A stretch of DNA of 56,004 nt from an uncultured Dorea sp. (GCA_934295165.1 CAKRAT010000005.1:1-56004); one strand, 5' to 3'; shown: positions 15,664 to 24,222, counted from the first letter of the stretch. Notes: generated from the letters alone by a model not told the origin. A program made the numbers and translations.

Positions 15664-15695
15664 TTTAAAGTTCAAGGTTTTAAAGTTCAAGGTTT
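15664..15695. repeat. Tandem repeat between hicA and hicB
   Basis: TTTAAAGTTCAAGGTTT occurs twice, at 15664-15680 and 15679-15695 (15-bp period), directly before the hicB ribosome site AGGAGG. It could be recent slippage or a control element for the antitoxin. Confidence 0.8.
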
Positions 15696-15708
15696 AGGAG
15701 GAATTAAA

Positions 15709-16110
15709 ATGAAGCTTATTTATCCAGCGGTTTTTTATCCGTTTTCGGATGGTAGTGGAGGTTATGTAGTGGAATTTCCAGATTTACCAGGATGTGTTAC
15801 GGAAGGAAAAAACCTCGAAGAAGCATTTGAAATGGCAACAGATGCTGCTAGCGGCTGGGTACTCGATGAATTAGAAGAAGGGAATCCGGCTCCAAAAGCG
15901 TCTGGATACGCAGATGTTGAGCGTAGAGAGAATGGTCAGGTGAATATGGTTTTACTTGATATGGATGCATATGCAGAACAATATGGAGAAAAAGCAGTCA
16001 GAAAAAATGTCACAATTCCGGCATGGTTAAATGCATTTGCTGAAAAACAAAAAATAAATTTTTCACAGTTATTACAAGAAGCACTTATGTCTAAAGTGCA
16101 AAAAAGATAA
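15709..16110 (+). CDS. hicB: HicB antitoxin
   Basis: 133 residues. An N-terminal HicB fold (YPAVFYPFSDGSGGYVVEFP, DLPGCVTEGKNLEEA) neutralises HicA. The C-terminal part (NVTIPAWLNAFAEKQKINFS) is a ribbon-helix-helix DNA-binding segment that should bind the palindrome in the hicA promoter. AGGAGG precedes the ATG. The 87-bp gap after hicA is longer than usual and holds an AT-rich, promoter-like stretch. Confidence 0.95.
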   Translation: MKLIYPAVFYPFSDGSGGYVVEFPDLPGCVTEGKNLEEAFEMATDAASGWVLDELEEGNPAPKASGYADVERRENGQVNMVLLDMDAYAEQYGEKAVRKNVTIPAWLNAFAEKQKINFSQLLQEALMSKVQKR

Positions 16111-16122
16111 TAATATCATTAA

Positions 16123-16146
16123 TAGGCACCCTCCGGGGTGCTTTTC
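16123..16146 (+). terminator. Terminator after hicB
   Basis: GGCACCC-TCC-GGGGTGC followed by TTTTCT. It insulates the toxin pair from the packaging genes. Confidence 0.85.
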
Positions 16147-16181
16147 TAATGCAAAAATAAGCCAGAATTGAAGGTGGTGAA

Positions 16182-16646
16182 GTGGCAGGATATGAAAACA
16201 TAAGAGATGCAAATAGCAATCGAACTCCGGAGGAACGCCGGGAGTTAGCAAAAATAGCAGGTCGTGCAAGTGGTCAGGCGAGACGCAGGAAAGCGAACTT
16301 CCAGAAGACGTTAAACCTGTTGCTTACTGCAGAAATAGATAACGAAGAATGGAAGCCGGTTTTAGAGTCACTTGGAGTTGAGTGTACTCTGGAATCGGCT
16401 CTTCTTATGGCTCAGATCAAAGCTGCATTGGAAGGAAATACACAAGCTGCGAAGTTTGTAGCTCAGTATTCCGGACAGAGTAACAGAACTGAGGAAGATC
16501 TGGAGAACAAGAAAGCAGAAACAGAGCTGATCAAAGCGAGAAAAGAATCTATCACGGGCGAAAATGAGAATAACGATGCGCTTGAGCGTCTGGATCAGAT
16601 ATTGAAAGAGGTGCGGGACAATGCAATTAAGCAAGAAACAGAATGA
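16182..16646 (+). CDS. terS: Terminase small subunit-like protein
   Basis: 154 residues immediately upstream of and overlapping terL by 26 bp. The N-terminal basic region (RELAKIAGRASGQARRRKAN) and helical body fit a small-terminase role: binding the packaging site and loading the large subunit. The start is GTG at 16182 with GGTGGTGA upstream. The family is not certain from sequence, so the call rests partly on position. Confidence 0.75.
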   Translation: MAGYENIRDANSNRTPEERRELAKIAGRASGQARRRKANFQKTLNLLLTAEIDNEEWKPVLESLGVECTLESALLMAQIKAALEGNTQAAKFVAQYSGQSNRTEEDLENKKAETELIKARKESITGENENNDALERLDQILKEVRDNAIKQETE

Positions 16647-17949
16647 ATACATTGTGAACGCAACTCATAGATGGAACATTAAATCCGGGGCAGTTCGTTC
16701 CGGAAAATCTTATGTGGATACAGCATTTGTAATTCCTTTTCGAATCAGAGAAAGAGCAGGCAAGCCGGGATTGAATGTTATCCTGGGAGTGTCTAAGGAA
16801 TCGATTGAACGAAATGTGCTGCAGCCAATGCGAGAGATTTATACAGAAGAACTGATCGGTCAGATCAATAATCGGAATATGGCAATGATCTGTGGTGAAG
16901 AAGTGTATTGCCTGGGAGCAGAGAAAGTTAGCCAGGTAGCCAAGATTCAGGGTTCCAGTATTAAGTATTGTTACGGAGATGAGATTGCCAAGTGGAACAA
17001 GGAAGTGTTCCATATGTTGAAATCACGACTTGATAAGCCGTACTCGTGCTTTGATGGAGCTTGCAATCCGGAGCATCCGACACACTGGTTAAAGGAGTTT
17101 CTGGATAATGACGAATTGGACATTTATCTGCAGAAATACACAATCTTTGATAATCCGTTTCTTCCACAGGAATTTGTTGAGCAGCTGTGCAAAGAGTACG
17201 AAGGTACAATCTATTACGATCGTCTGATTCTTGGATTATGGAAGAGAGCAGAAGGAGCGATTTATAAACGCTTCGCAGATGACCCCGAGAAGTTTTGGTG
17301 TGAAGTAGTGGAAGAGCCTGCAGATAATCCGGAACATAAACAATTCAAAAAAGATGATATTGTATCGATAGAGATCGGACTTGACTTCGGAGGAAATCAG
17401 TCCGGTCATTCTTTTGTGGCAAGAGGATATACAGATGATTACAGGGATGTGATTGGGATCATGTCTAAGCGAGTCATGGCAAAAGATCAGGACGAAGACA
17501 TAGACAGTAATATGCTGGATCAGCTGTTCTGTGATTTTGTTCAGGAGGTTATTGATAAATATGGTGTGATCGTCAAGCATGGTGATTATGTAGAGTACTG
17601 CAATGTGGAATCCGTTTATTACGATAATGCGGAGACAGTGCTTGGTAATTCAATCCGGAATGCAGTGGAAAAGAGGTTTCCGTGGATAATTGTAAGAAAA
17701 GCGAAGAAAGCATCTATTATTGACCGAATTCGCTGTACAGTCCGATTGATGGGAGCTGGAAGGTTCTGGATCACAGAGGATTGTAAGTCTCTGCAGATAG
17801 CACTTTCGGATGCAGTATGGAATAAAGACGTGAAAGATAAAGATGAGCGTTTGGATGATGGCAGCACCGATATTGATAGCCTGGATGCATTTGAGTATAC
17901 AATCGAGCGGGATATGCAAGATCTGATAGAAGAGGTGGAAAATGTTTGA
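16621..17949 (+). CDS. terL: Terminase large subunit (PBSX/Terminase_3 type)
   Basis: 442 residues. ATPase domain with Walker A GAVRSGKSYVDT (about residues 23-34) and the acidic Walker B region YGDEIAKW. A C-terminal RNase-H-like nuclease domain has GLDFGGNQSG and YYDNAE. It pumps DNA into the procapsid and cuts it. Length and motif order are normal. It overlaps both terS and the portal gene. Confidence 0.96.
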   Translation: MQLSKKQNEYIVNATHRWNIKSGAVRSGKSYVDTAFVIPFRIRERAGKPGLNVILGVSKESIERNVLQPMREIYTEELIGQINNRNMAMICGEEVYCLGAEKVSQVAKIQGSSIKYCYGDEIAKWNKEVFHMLKSRLDKPYSCFDGACNPEHPTHWLKEFLDNDELDIYLQKYTIFDNPFLPQEFVEQLCKEYEGTIYYDRLILGLWKRAEGAIYKRFADDPEKFWCEVVEEPADNPEHKQFKKDDIVSIEIGLDFGGNQSGHSFVARGYTDDYRDVIGIMSKRVMAKDQDEDIDSNMLDQLFCDFVQEVIDKYGVIVKHGDYVEYCNVESVYYDNAETVLGNSIRNAVEKRFPWIIVRKAKKASIIDRIRCTVRLMGAGRFWITEDCKSLQIALSDAVWNKDVKDKDERLDDGSTDIDSLDAFEYTIERDMQDLIEEVENV

Positions 17950-19291
17950 TGGTTTAAAAAGACTATGGGGAAGGATAGTGAGCATGTTTAACTACACGAC
18001 ATTGAAAAATATAATTGGCAAAGATGTGGCACTGTCACAGACCATGATCGATGCCATCAATGAATGGAAAAGAATGCTGGTCGGGAATGCAGACTGGTGT
18101 GACGATACAGTAGAATCCCTGAAATTGGAAGAAGGGATTTGCCGTGAGTTTGCAGATTCTGCTTTGGTGGAGATGGAAGCAAAGATCCTGAATAATGACA
18201 AGATGGATAAGGTTCTTCAGAAAGGTCTGTCTGACATAAACAAGAAGCTGCAGAACGGTCTTGCTCTTGGAGCAATGGTGTTCAGACCGCTTGGTCCGGA
18301 CAAAGCTGAATATGTTGCTGCAGATAAATTCATTCCGATTAGTTTTGACGATAGTGGCGTTCCGAATGACATTGCTTTTCTGGTTGTAAAGTGCATTGGT
18401 GAAAATGATTATTACACCAGAGTAGAGAGACACTATTTTACAAATGGGAATCTGACTATCGAGAATAAGTGCTATCATTCACAGAGCAGAAAAGATATCG
18501 GACAGAGATGTAATCTGGAAGAAGTCGCAGAATGGGCAAATCTTCAGCCGGGACCGATTATTTATATCGGCATGACAGAAATGGATTTTGGATATTATCA
18601 GAATCCAATCGAAAATAAGGTGGATGGTTCTTCGTGTGGTGTATCAGTGTACGAATCAGCAAAAGGATTGATCAAGAAAGCGGATGTGCAGGCGGCACGT
18701 CTTGACTGGGAATATGATTCTGGAGAGCGTGCGATTCATGTAGACCAAAGAGCGTTAAAGAATAAAGGCGGTAAGACTTACCTGCCAAGGCTGAAAAAGC
18801 GTCTTTACAAAGGAATGAATCTTGAAGATGGTAAAGATAAAGAACTTTACAAAGAGTATTCTCCTGCAATGAGAGATGAAGCATTTCGGAGGGGATTAGA
18901 GGAATACAAACGAGAGATTGAGTTCAATGTTGGTCTTGCTTACGGAGATCTGTCTGACGCACAGGAAGTGGATAAGACAGCCACAGAAGTGCTTGCATCA
19001 AAGACCAGAAAATACAATCGTGTTACTGCAATACAGGAGAAGCTCGAAGAATGTTTAAATGGATTCGTAAATGCGCTGGCTTTCTACAATGCTTCTTATA
19101 TGTCTGGTGTGGAATTTACTTGCGAGTTCAATGATTCAATCTTGGCAGATGAAGAATCAGAAAGGCAGCAGGACAGGCAAGACGTAAGTATGGGTGTTAT
19201 GAGTCTGGTTGAATACCGGATGAAATGGTACAACGAGGATGAGGAAACTGCGAAATCAAAGATTCCGGAACAGAATCAGGTGATGGAGTAA
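17942..19291 (+). CDS. Phage portal protein
   Basis: 449 residues. SPP1/A118-type portal: MFDGLKRLWGRIVSMFNY start, GSSCGVSVYESAKGLIKKAD, and the C-terminal helical stem (DEAFRRGLEEYKREIEFNVG, DKTATEVLASKTRKY). It forms the dodecameric channel for DNA entry. It overlaps terL by 8 bp and is followed 1 bp later by the minor capsid gene, the standard order. Confidence 0.93.
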   Translation: MFDGLKRLWGRIVSMFNYTTLKNIIGKDVALSQTMIDAINEWKRMLVGNADWCDDTVESLKLEEGICREFADSALVEMEAKILNNDKMDKVLQKGLSDINKKLQNGLALGAMVFRPLGPDKAEYVAADKFIPISFDDSGVPNDIAFLVVKCIGENDYYTRVERHYFTNGNLTIENKCYHSQSRKDIGQRCNLEEVAEWANLQPGPIIYIGMTEMDFGYYQNPIENKVDGSSCGVSVYESAKGLIKKADVQAARLDWEYDSGERAIHVDQRALKNKGGKTYLPRLKKRLYKGMNLEDGKDKELYKEYSPAMRDEAFRRGLEEYKREIEFNVGLAYGDLSDAQEVDKTATEVLASKTRKYNRVTAIQEKLEECLNGFVNALAFYNASYMSGVEFTCEFNDSILADEESERQQDRQDVSMGVMSLVEYRMKWYNEDEETAKSKIPEQNQVME

Positions 19292-19292
19292 G

Positions 19293-20057
19293 ATGCGAGA
19301 TGATTATAAGAATAAGATGGCCGGTAAGATCGTTGCCAGATATCAGGATCTGGAAGAACGAATCATGCAAGACATTGTTCGAAGGATTGTTAAAACTGGT
19401 GAGATCACCAGCACTGCAGATTGGCAGGTCAACAGATTGCGGATCCTGGGATATTCTTCGGAGGATATTGAACGGGAAATCAAGAAGACGCTCAATGCTT
19501 CTTATCCAGAGATGTTTGAGTTATACGACAAAGTAATCGAAAAGGAATATGTTCGAGATAAGGATGTATATGAGCAGATCAATGTAGAATATATACCGTT
19601 TGAAGAAAATGAGCAGCTCAAACAAATCACAGAAGCGATTATTGATCAGAGTTTTGTAGATTTGGAGAATGTAACCAATTCTCTTGGATTCTATCTGGAT
19701 TATGGCAATGGCAGGAAGGTGCTGACGCCACTTGCTCAGGTGTATTCCGGATATCTAGATGCAGCGTGCTATGATATCGTAACTGGTGCATTTGATTATA
19801 ACAGTGTCCTGAGACGAGTAGTTACACAACTTACGAACAGCGGACTCCGGAAGATAGATTATTCATCTGGACGAGCTGATCGGGTGGATGTGGCTGCAAG
19901 GCGAGCCGTAATGACTGCAGTGAGTCAGATTACAGGGAAGATAACAGAATATCATATGGAACAGCTCGGTTGTGAATATGTGGAAGTAAGTTGGCACGCT
20001 GGAGCGAGACCTTCACATTCTGTATGGCAGGGAAAAGTTTACAAATGGAATAAATAG
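19293..20057 (+). pseudogene. Phage minor capsid protein (Phage_min_cap2/MuF type), N-terminal half
   Basis: 254 residues ending at 20057. The sequence is the conserved body of Phage_min_cap2 (VDVAARRAVMTAVSQITGKI, VEVSWHAGARPSHSVWQGK). In intact relatives WQGKVY is followed directly by a linker and the YPDF..TGYGTG..NC.H motif. Here it ends KWNK-stop, and the missing motif is found 1.3 kb downstream at 21366. The gene is therefore split by the inserted genes at 20119-21314. Split halves of phage proteins can sometimes still assemble, so loss of function is likely but not certain. Confidence 0.88.
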
Positions 20058-20060
20058 TAC

Positions 20061-20105
20061 TTGACTTTTGTACGTACATAAGTTAATATATTTGTACGGA
20101 CAAAA
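20061..20105 (+). promoter_or_regulatory. Promoter and operator of the inserted cassette
   Basis: TTGACT (20061-20066) and TAATAT (20084-20089) with a 17-bp spacer. Two related sites, TTTGTACGTACATAA in the spacer and TTTGTACGGACAAAA downstream (20091-20105), look like binding sites for the ribbon-helix-helix protein encoded next. Confidence 0.75.
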
Positions 20106-20118
20106 GTGAGGTGATAAA

Positions 20119-20304
20119 ATGAGCCCGAGAACAGGAAGACCGACAGATGAACCAAAGACGAAACGAATGGAAGTGAGATTGTCTGTACTAGACGATATAA
20201 AGTTAGAATATTGCCGTGAAACACTAGGATTAAATAAGACAGAAGTGGTAAAAAAAGGCATAGACATGGTTTATCAACAGGCAGTAAATTTAACAAAAAA
20301 ATAA
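20119..20304 (+). CDS. Ribbon-helix-helix (Arc/CopG-type) protein
   Basis: 61 residues: MSPRTGRPTDEPKTKRMEVR then LSVLDDIKLEYCRETLGLNK, a typical RHH regulator sometimes annotated CopG. GAGGTGATAAA precedes the ATG. It probably represses its own promoter. It is the first gene of the insertion in the minor capsid gene. Confidence 0.85.
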   Translation: MSPRTGRPTDEPKTKRMEVRLSVLDDIKLEYCRETLGLNKTEVVKKGIDMVYQQAVNLTKK

Positions 20305-20391
20305 AACAGTCGTACCACCGACCAAAGTAGACACGACTGTTTAGGTTAGAAGTTTCCTTCTGTAAATATTATAATGCAGAATGGAACTTCT
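20304..20391 (+). other. Two consecutive hairpins in the inserted cassette
   Basis: First, AAACAGTCGT (20304-20313) pairs perfectly with 20333-20342, without a T-run. Second, AGAAGTT-CC-TTCTG (20348-20362) pairs with CAGAA-GG-AACTTCT (20377-20391) around an AT-rich loop containing TATTATAAT. They lie between the RHH gene and the next ORF and may be a terminator plus a structured leader. Confidence 0.7.
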
Positions 20392-20418
20392 TTCAAGAAC
20401 TGAAAGGAGTTTTTTATT

Positions 20419-20646
20419 ATGAGTCAAATTGAGAAAATGTTTTATGAGTGGTCAGATGAGCAAGTAGATAGTGAAGTAATAAGAGATGCGTATCGAAGAT
20501 TAGAAAACAAAGTAAAAACTAAGCTTGGATTTGAAGCATTTAATGAGATTGATGAATTGATAATGGAGCGTGTTCTTCAAGAAAGACTTGAATCTTTTCG
20601 AGGTGGTTTTCAACTGGCAACTACTCTTTGGAAGGAGTGTTGTTGA
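20419..20646 (+). CDS. Small helical protein (DUF6809-like)
   Basis: 75 residues, acidic and helical (SQIEKMFYEWSDEQVDSEV, RLENKVKTKLGFEAFNEIDE). It resembles small proteins of unknown function found in Clostridia phages. AAAGGAG precedes the ATG. Its stop overlaps the start of the endonuclease, so the two are cotranslated. Confidence 0.7.
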   Translation: MSQIEKMFYEWSDEQVDSEVIRDAYRRLENKVKTKLGFEAFNEIDELIMERVLQERLESFRGGFQLATTLWKECC

Positions 20647-21314
20647 TGGGAAAAGCGATAGATTTAACGGGACAGAAATTTGGAAGATTAACAGCTCTGA
20701 AACGTGTGGAAAACTATATTTCGCCTAATGGGAATAAAAGAGCTCAATGGTTGTGTAAATGTGAATGTGGAAAAGAAGTAGTTGTTGTGGGTAGGAATCT
20801 GAGAAGAGGATTAACGAGATCTTGCGGTTGTTTGCAAAAGGAACGGACATCTGAAAGAAGTGCGGTACACAAAGCAACGGGCACTCGATTACATAATGAG
20901 TGGCGCGCAATGAAAGCCAGATGTAATATACCTTCTTGTAGCAATTATGAATATTACGGTGGAAGAGGAATAAAGGTGTGTGATGAATGGATAAATGATT
21001 TTGATGCATTTAAACAGTGGGCATTAAAAAATGGTTACACAGATAAATTAACAATAGACCGTATAGATGTAAATGGAGATTATTGTCCTGAAAATTGTAG
21101 ATGGATTTCTTTTCAGGAGAATTGTTGGAATAGAGATAAAAAGCCGAGGAAAACAAATACATCTGGCTATCCAGGAGTTATGTGGAGAAAGGATACAGGG
21201 AAGTGGAGAGCTTACATTACTGTAGATAGAAAATGTGTTAATTTAGGAACATATGATAGGATAGAAGAAGCAATTGCAGCAAGAAAAAGAGCAGAAGAAA
21301 AATATTGGAAGTAA
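20646..21314 (+). CDS. AP2/HNH-type homing endonuclease-like protein
   Basis: 222 residues. An N-terminal zinc-finger region (LTGQKFGRLTALKR, CKCECGKEV, CGCL) leads to an HNH-like core (LHNEWRAMKARCNIPS, YYGGRGIKVCDEW, LTIDRIDVNGDYCPENCRW). A C-terminal AP2-like DNA-binding domain follows (GYPGVMWRKDTGKWRAYITV). This is the layout of phage-borne free-standing homing endonucleases, so the cassette probably spread into the minor capsid gene by homing. ATG 20646 follows AAGGAG. A terminator follows. Confidence 0.9.
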   Translation: MGKAIDLTGQKFGRLTALKRVENYISPNGNKRAQWLCKCECGKEVVVVGRNLRRGLTRSCGCLQKERTSERSAVHKATGTRLHNEWRAMKARCNIPSCSNYEYYGGRGIKVCDEWINDFDAFKQWALKNGYTDKLTIDRIDVNGDYCPENCRWISFQENCWNRDKKPRKTNTSGYPGVMWRKDTGKWRAYITVDRKCVNLGTYDRIEEAIAARKRAEEKYWK

Positions 21315-21321
21315 AACAGAG

Positions 21322-21341
21322 GGAGCCGATAGGCTCCTTTT
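21322..21341 (+). terminator. Terminator of the inserted cassette
   Basis: GGAGCC-GATA-GGCTCC followed by TTTT, just after the endonuclease and before the resumption of the minor capsid gene. Confidence 0.85.
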
Positions 21342-21365
21342 GTTATGGAAGGAGATGGTGCAAAT

Positions 21366-22292
21366 ATGGCAGATTATCCAGACTTTGTCAGTAGTACAGG
21401 ATATGGAACTGGTGAAGGATTAGGCGGGTGGAACTGCTACCATTGACACGAGTATTACCCATTTTTCCCCGGACTGTCAGAACGCAACTGGACGGATGAA
21501 TGGCTGGATGCCAAGAATCTGGAAGAGGGTAAGTCGAAGAAATTTAGGGATAAGGAATATACTCTGTATGAGGCTAAGCAGAGACAACGACAGATGGAAG
21601 TAGCAATGCGGGCACAGAGAGAAAAGGTTCGTCTGCTCCAGAAAGGTAAGGCTGATCCGAATGAGATTCTGCTACATAAGGCAAAGTATCAGGGACAATT
21701 AAATGAGTATTCCAGATTTTGTCAGAAGATGAAGCTTACTGAAGAGCGTGAGCGTATTTATCTGGATATGAAGGGACGAGTGGCAACAAATAGTAAACGA
21801 CAGAACGCATTGTTCCCACCGGAAATGATTGAGAATGCATCCAAGGATGTGGCTAAGTATAAGCGGTATAAAGAAGTTCTGGGAGATTATATTGGTTCGC
21901 TTGTTAATTTCGGCCAGATGAAATATAATGATAGTGAGAAATGGAAAATTATCAGTGAAGCATATACGGATGTAAAATGGCAGAGTCAGGCACTGAAGAA
22001 GAAACAAATAGGAGAAGTACACTCTATCCCGTATAAAGGTATTCCGAATAGTGTGTTCGATAATTACAAAGATGGTGCTTTGCAGAGACGAAGATATTAT
22101 GGAAATGATGGAAGACCAAGATTAGATATAGATATGACAGATCACGGAAATTCAAAAGAACATCCGATTGTACCACATTATCATAACTGGTATCTTGATG
22201 AAAAAGGTAGTTTGAAACGTGAAGCGAAGCATGATAATCCACTTAAATTAGGGCATGAAATTGCGAATAGAGATATTCTAGAGAAGAGGTGA
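21366..22292 (+). pseudogene. Minor capsid protein C-terminal half with toxin-like C-terminus
   Basis: The frame resumes with ADYPDFVSSTGYGTGEGLGG and NCYH, the conserved end of Phage_min_cap2, then a TGA at 21444-21446 interrupts before HEYYPFFPG. The rest is open to 22292. The last 90 residues form a separate domain (RRYYGNDGRPRLDIDMTDHG, HPIVPHYHNWY) resembling polymorphic-toxin C-termini fused to MuF-type capsid proteins, followed by a small immunity-like gene. AAGGAG before ATG 21366 suggests translation could restart after the insertion, but the TGA would stop it after 26 codons. ATG 21594 is a possible internal start without a ribosome site. Confidence 0.82.
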
Positions 22293-22297
22293 TTAAA

Positions 22298-22558
22298 ATG
22301 ATTGAGTATAAAGATTATGCAAAATTTGAGAACTTGTCTGAGTTGACAGAGGCTATAGAGATGGGATTAGATATCGAGTTTATTCTTCATGGAGAAAGAT
22401 ATAATATTTCGTGGAGAGATGATGAGCCGTTTATATGTAGGTGCCCAGAAGGTGAGACTAATTTCTATACAGATGCCAAGGCAATGCTTGATAAATATAA
22501 AATAAACGATAAACAGTTAAAGAAATTATGGAATGATATAAAAGTATTATCCATGTAG
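22298..22558 (+). CDS. Immunity-like small protein paired with capsid toxin domain
   Basis: 86 residues, acidic (FENLSELTEAIEMGLDIEFI, ERYNISWRDDEPFICRC). It lies directly after the toxin-like C-terminus with a 5-bp gap, where immunity genes sit in MuF toxin loci. ATG at 22298 fits the GAGG ribosome site better than GTG 22289. Role inferred from position; no catalytic motif is visible. Confidence 0.6.
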   Translation: MIEYKDYAKFENLSELTEAIEMGLDIEFILHGERYNISWRDDEPFICRCPEGETNFYTDAKAMLDKYKINDKQLKKLWNDIKVLSM

Positions 22559-22561
22559 TTG

Positions 22562-22596
22562 CCACCAGTCGAAAGACCGGTGGTATTTTTATACTC
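22562..22596 (+). terminator. Terminator after the immunity-like gene
   Basis: CCACCAGTC-GAAA-GACCGGTGG (one mismatch) followed by TATTTTTAT. Confidence 0.85.
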
Positions 22597-22607
22597 ATTT
22601 TTAGGAG

Positions 22608-22730
22608 GTGATCCATTTATCTCCCGCTGAGACGCAGGGTTATGCGTCTTATTTTTATGCCCTGCCATATGGCATTAAACTGGACAGCAACCCGGCCGGA
22701 GGTTTAACCGGCTATATCCCATACCGCTGA
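22608..22730 (+). CDS. Possible 40-residue leader protein before the scaffold gene
   Basis: An open frame from GTG 22608 reads LSPAETQGYASYFYALPYGI and on to a stop at 22730. The composition looks protein-like, but GTG directly abuts AGGAG, leaving no normal spacing. The same DNA contains a GACGC/GCGTC hairpin and other GC-rich pairing, so it may instead be a structured untranslated leader. It is the only candidate between 22559 and 22768. Confidence 0.3.
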   Translation: MIHLSPAETQGYASYFYALPYGIKLDSNPAGGLTGYIPYR

Positions 22731-22768
22731 AAGAGCGGTCAATAAAATATTTCAGGAGGAATGGAATT

Positions 22769-23335
22769 ATGAAAAATATTCACGAGATTTTAAAAGAGTA
22801 TGGATTGGAGGTTCCGGCAGACAAGAAGGCAGACTTCGATAAGGTTTGGAAAGAAAACTACCGTACTAAAAGCGAGTACGATAATGCAGTTTCGCAGAGA
22901 GACAACTATAAAACTTCTCTGGATGATGTGAATGCCAAGCTGAAAGAGTTCGAAGGCGTTGATGTAAAAGATCTGCAGGGACAAATTACAAAGCTTCAGG
23001 GAGATCTGAAAACGAAAGACGATGAATACGCAGCAAAAGAAGCAGATCGTGTATTCATGGATTCCATCAAAGAAGCAGTCAAGACTGCCGGTGGAAGAAA
23101 TGAAAAGGCAGTTATTGCAATGCTCGATATTGATACTCTGAAAGAATCGAAAAATCAGTCCGCAGATATCAAAAAGGCTTTGGAGGAAGTGAAGAAGTCA
23201 GATGGATATCTGTTCGGAGCGAGCGAACCAATTAACAATGCAGTAGGTGGTACCGGTGGAAATGGCGGAGAGGATATTGGTGGAGATGAAATGTCTGCTC
23301 TTCGTGCTGCTATGGGACTGCCTGCACAGAAATAA
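22769..23335 (+). CDS. Capsid scaffolding protein (gp20-like)
   Basis: 188 residues, strongly coiled-coil (KADFDKVWKENYRTKSEYDN, LKEFEGVDVKDLQGQITKL), of the Phage_GP20 minor structural/scaffold family. It precedes the major capsid gene by 18 bp. The C-terminus is a glycine-rich flexible tail. It guides procapsid assembly and leaves before maturation. Confidence 0.9.
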   Translation: MKNIHEILKEYGLEVPADKKADFDKVWKENYRTKSEYDNAVSQRDNYKTSLDDVNAKLKEFEGVDVKDLQGQITKLQGDLKTKDDEYAAKEADRVFMDSIKEAVKTAGGRNEKAVIAMLDIDTLKESKNQSADIKKALEEVKKSDGYLFGASEPINNAVGGTGGNGGEDIGGDEMSALRAAMGLPAQK

Positions 23336-23353
23336 GAAGAGAGGTAATAAAAT

Positions 23354-24211
23354 ATGGCAAACACAATTACATTAAGAAAAACGTATTCAACATTGCTTGA
23401 TGAAGCGTATAAGCTGGCATCCATTACAGCTATGCTGGATGGACCGAATGAATTAGTCCAGGAAGGTGCAAACGCAAATGAGATTTTGATTCCGAAGATG
23501 ACAATGAGCGGATTAGCCGATTACAACAAACAGACAGGTTATGTAGCCGGTGACGTAACACTTGAGTATGAAACTAAGAAATGTGACTATGACCGAGGAC
23601 GTATGTTTACTGTAGATGCAATGGACAATATTGAAACTGCGGGACTTGCATTTAGTCGTCTGTCTGGGGAATTCCTGCGAACGCAGGTAGTTCCAGAATT
23701 AGACACATGGAGACTTGCAAAATACGCGAATTACGCACTTGCCGATAATAGAATAGCTGGGGAAATTGCTGACGGAAAGGCAGGGATTGTAGCGATTCGT
23801 GCGGGTAAGACAGCTATTAAGAATGCAGAGGCGAATACAGAGACTTGCTATCTGTATATCTCAACGACCTTAAAAGGAATGATTGAAGATCTGGATACAA
23901 CAGCTTCGAAGAAAGTAATGGAAGGTTGGGCAGGAATTCAGGAAGTTCCATCAAGCCGATTCTTTGACAAAGTTACACTGACAGCTGGTGGAGCTGGCGG
24001 CTACACAACAACCGGAGGAAAAGCGATCGACTTTTTGATTGTGGATAAGAATGCTGTTATCCAGAATCAGAAGCACGTTGTTTCAAAGATCATTACTCCA
24101 GAACAGAACCAGGATGCTGATGCATGGAAATTTGGTTACAGAACAGTTGGTATTGCAGAAGCGAAAGACAATAAGAAAGTTGCAATTTATGTTCACACTG
24201 CTGCAGCATAA
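23354..24211 (+). CDS. Major capsid protein
   Basis: 285 residues. HK97-fold type capsid protein starting MANTITLRKTYSTLLDEAYK, with LIPKMTMSGLADYN and VTLEYETKKCDYDRGRMFTV, as in Clostridia siphoviruses. It directly follows the scaffold gene. No N-terminal delta domain is visible, consistent with a separate scaffold protein. Confidence 0.93.
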   Translation: MANTITLRKTYSTLLDEAYKLASITAMLDGPNELVQEGANANEILIPKMTMSGLADYNKQTGYVAGDVTLEYETKKCDYDRGRMFTVDAMDNIETAGLAFSRLSGEFLRTQVVPELDTWRLAKYANYALADNRIAGEIADGKAGIVAIRAGKTAIKNAEANTETCYLYISTTLKGMIEDLDTTASKKVMEGWAGIQEVPSSRFFDKVTLTAGGAGGYTTTGGKAIDFLIVDKNAVIQNQKHVVSKIITPEQNQDADAWKFGYRTVGIAEAKDNKKVAIYVHTAAA

Positions 24212-24222
24212 GGAGTGATGAT

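Noticed and set aside
20058..21365. Group I intron in the minor capsid gene
   Set aside because: The insert has its own promoter, regulator and terminator, and too little sequence remains outside its genes for an intron core.
12041..21446. TGA recoded as a sense codon in this phage
   Set aside because: Many genes in the prophage end normally in TGA, and only two genes contain an internal one.
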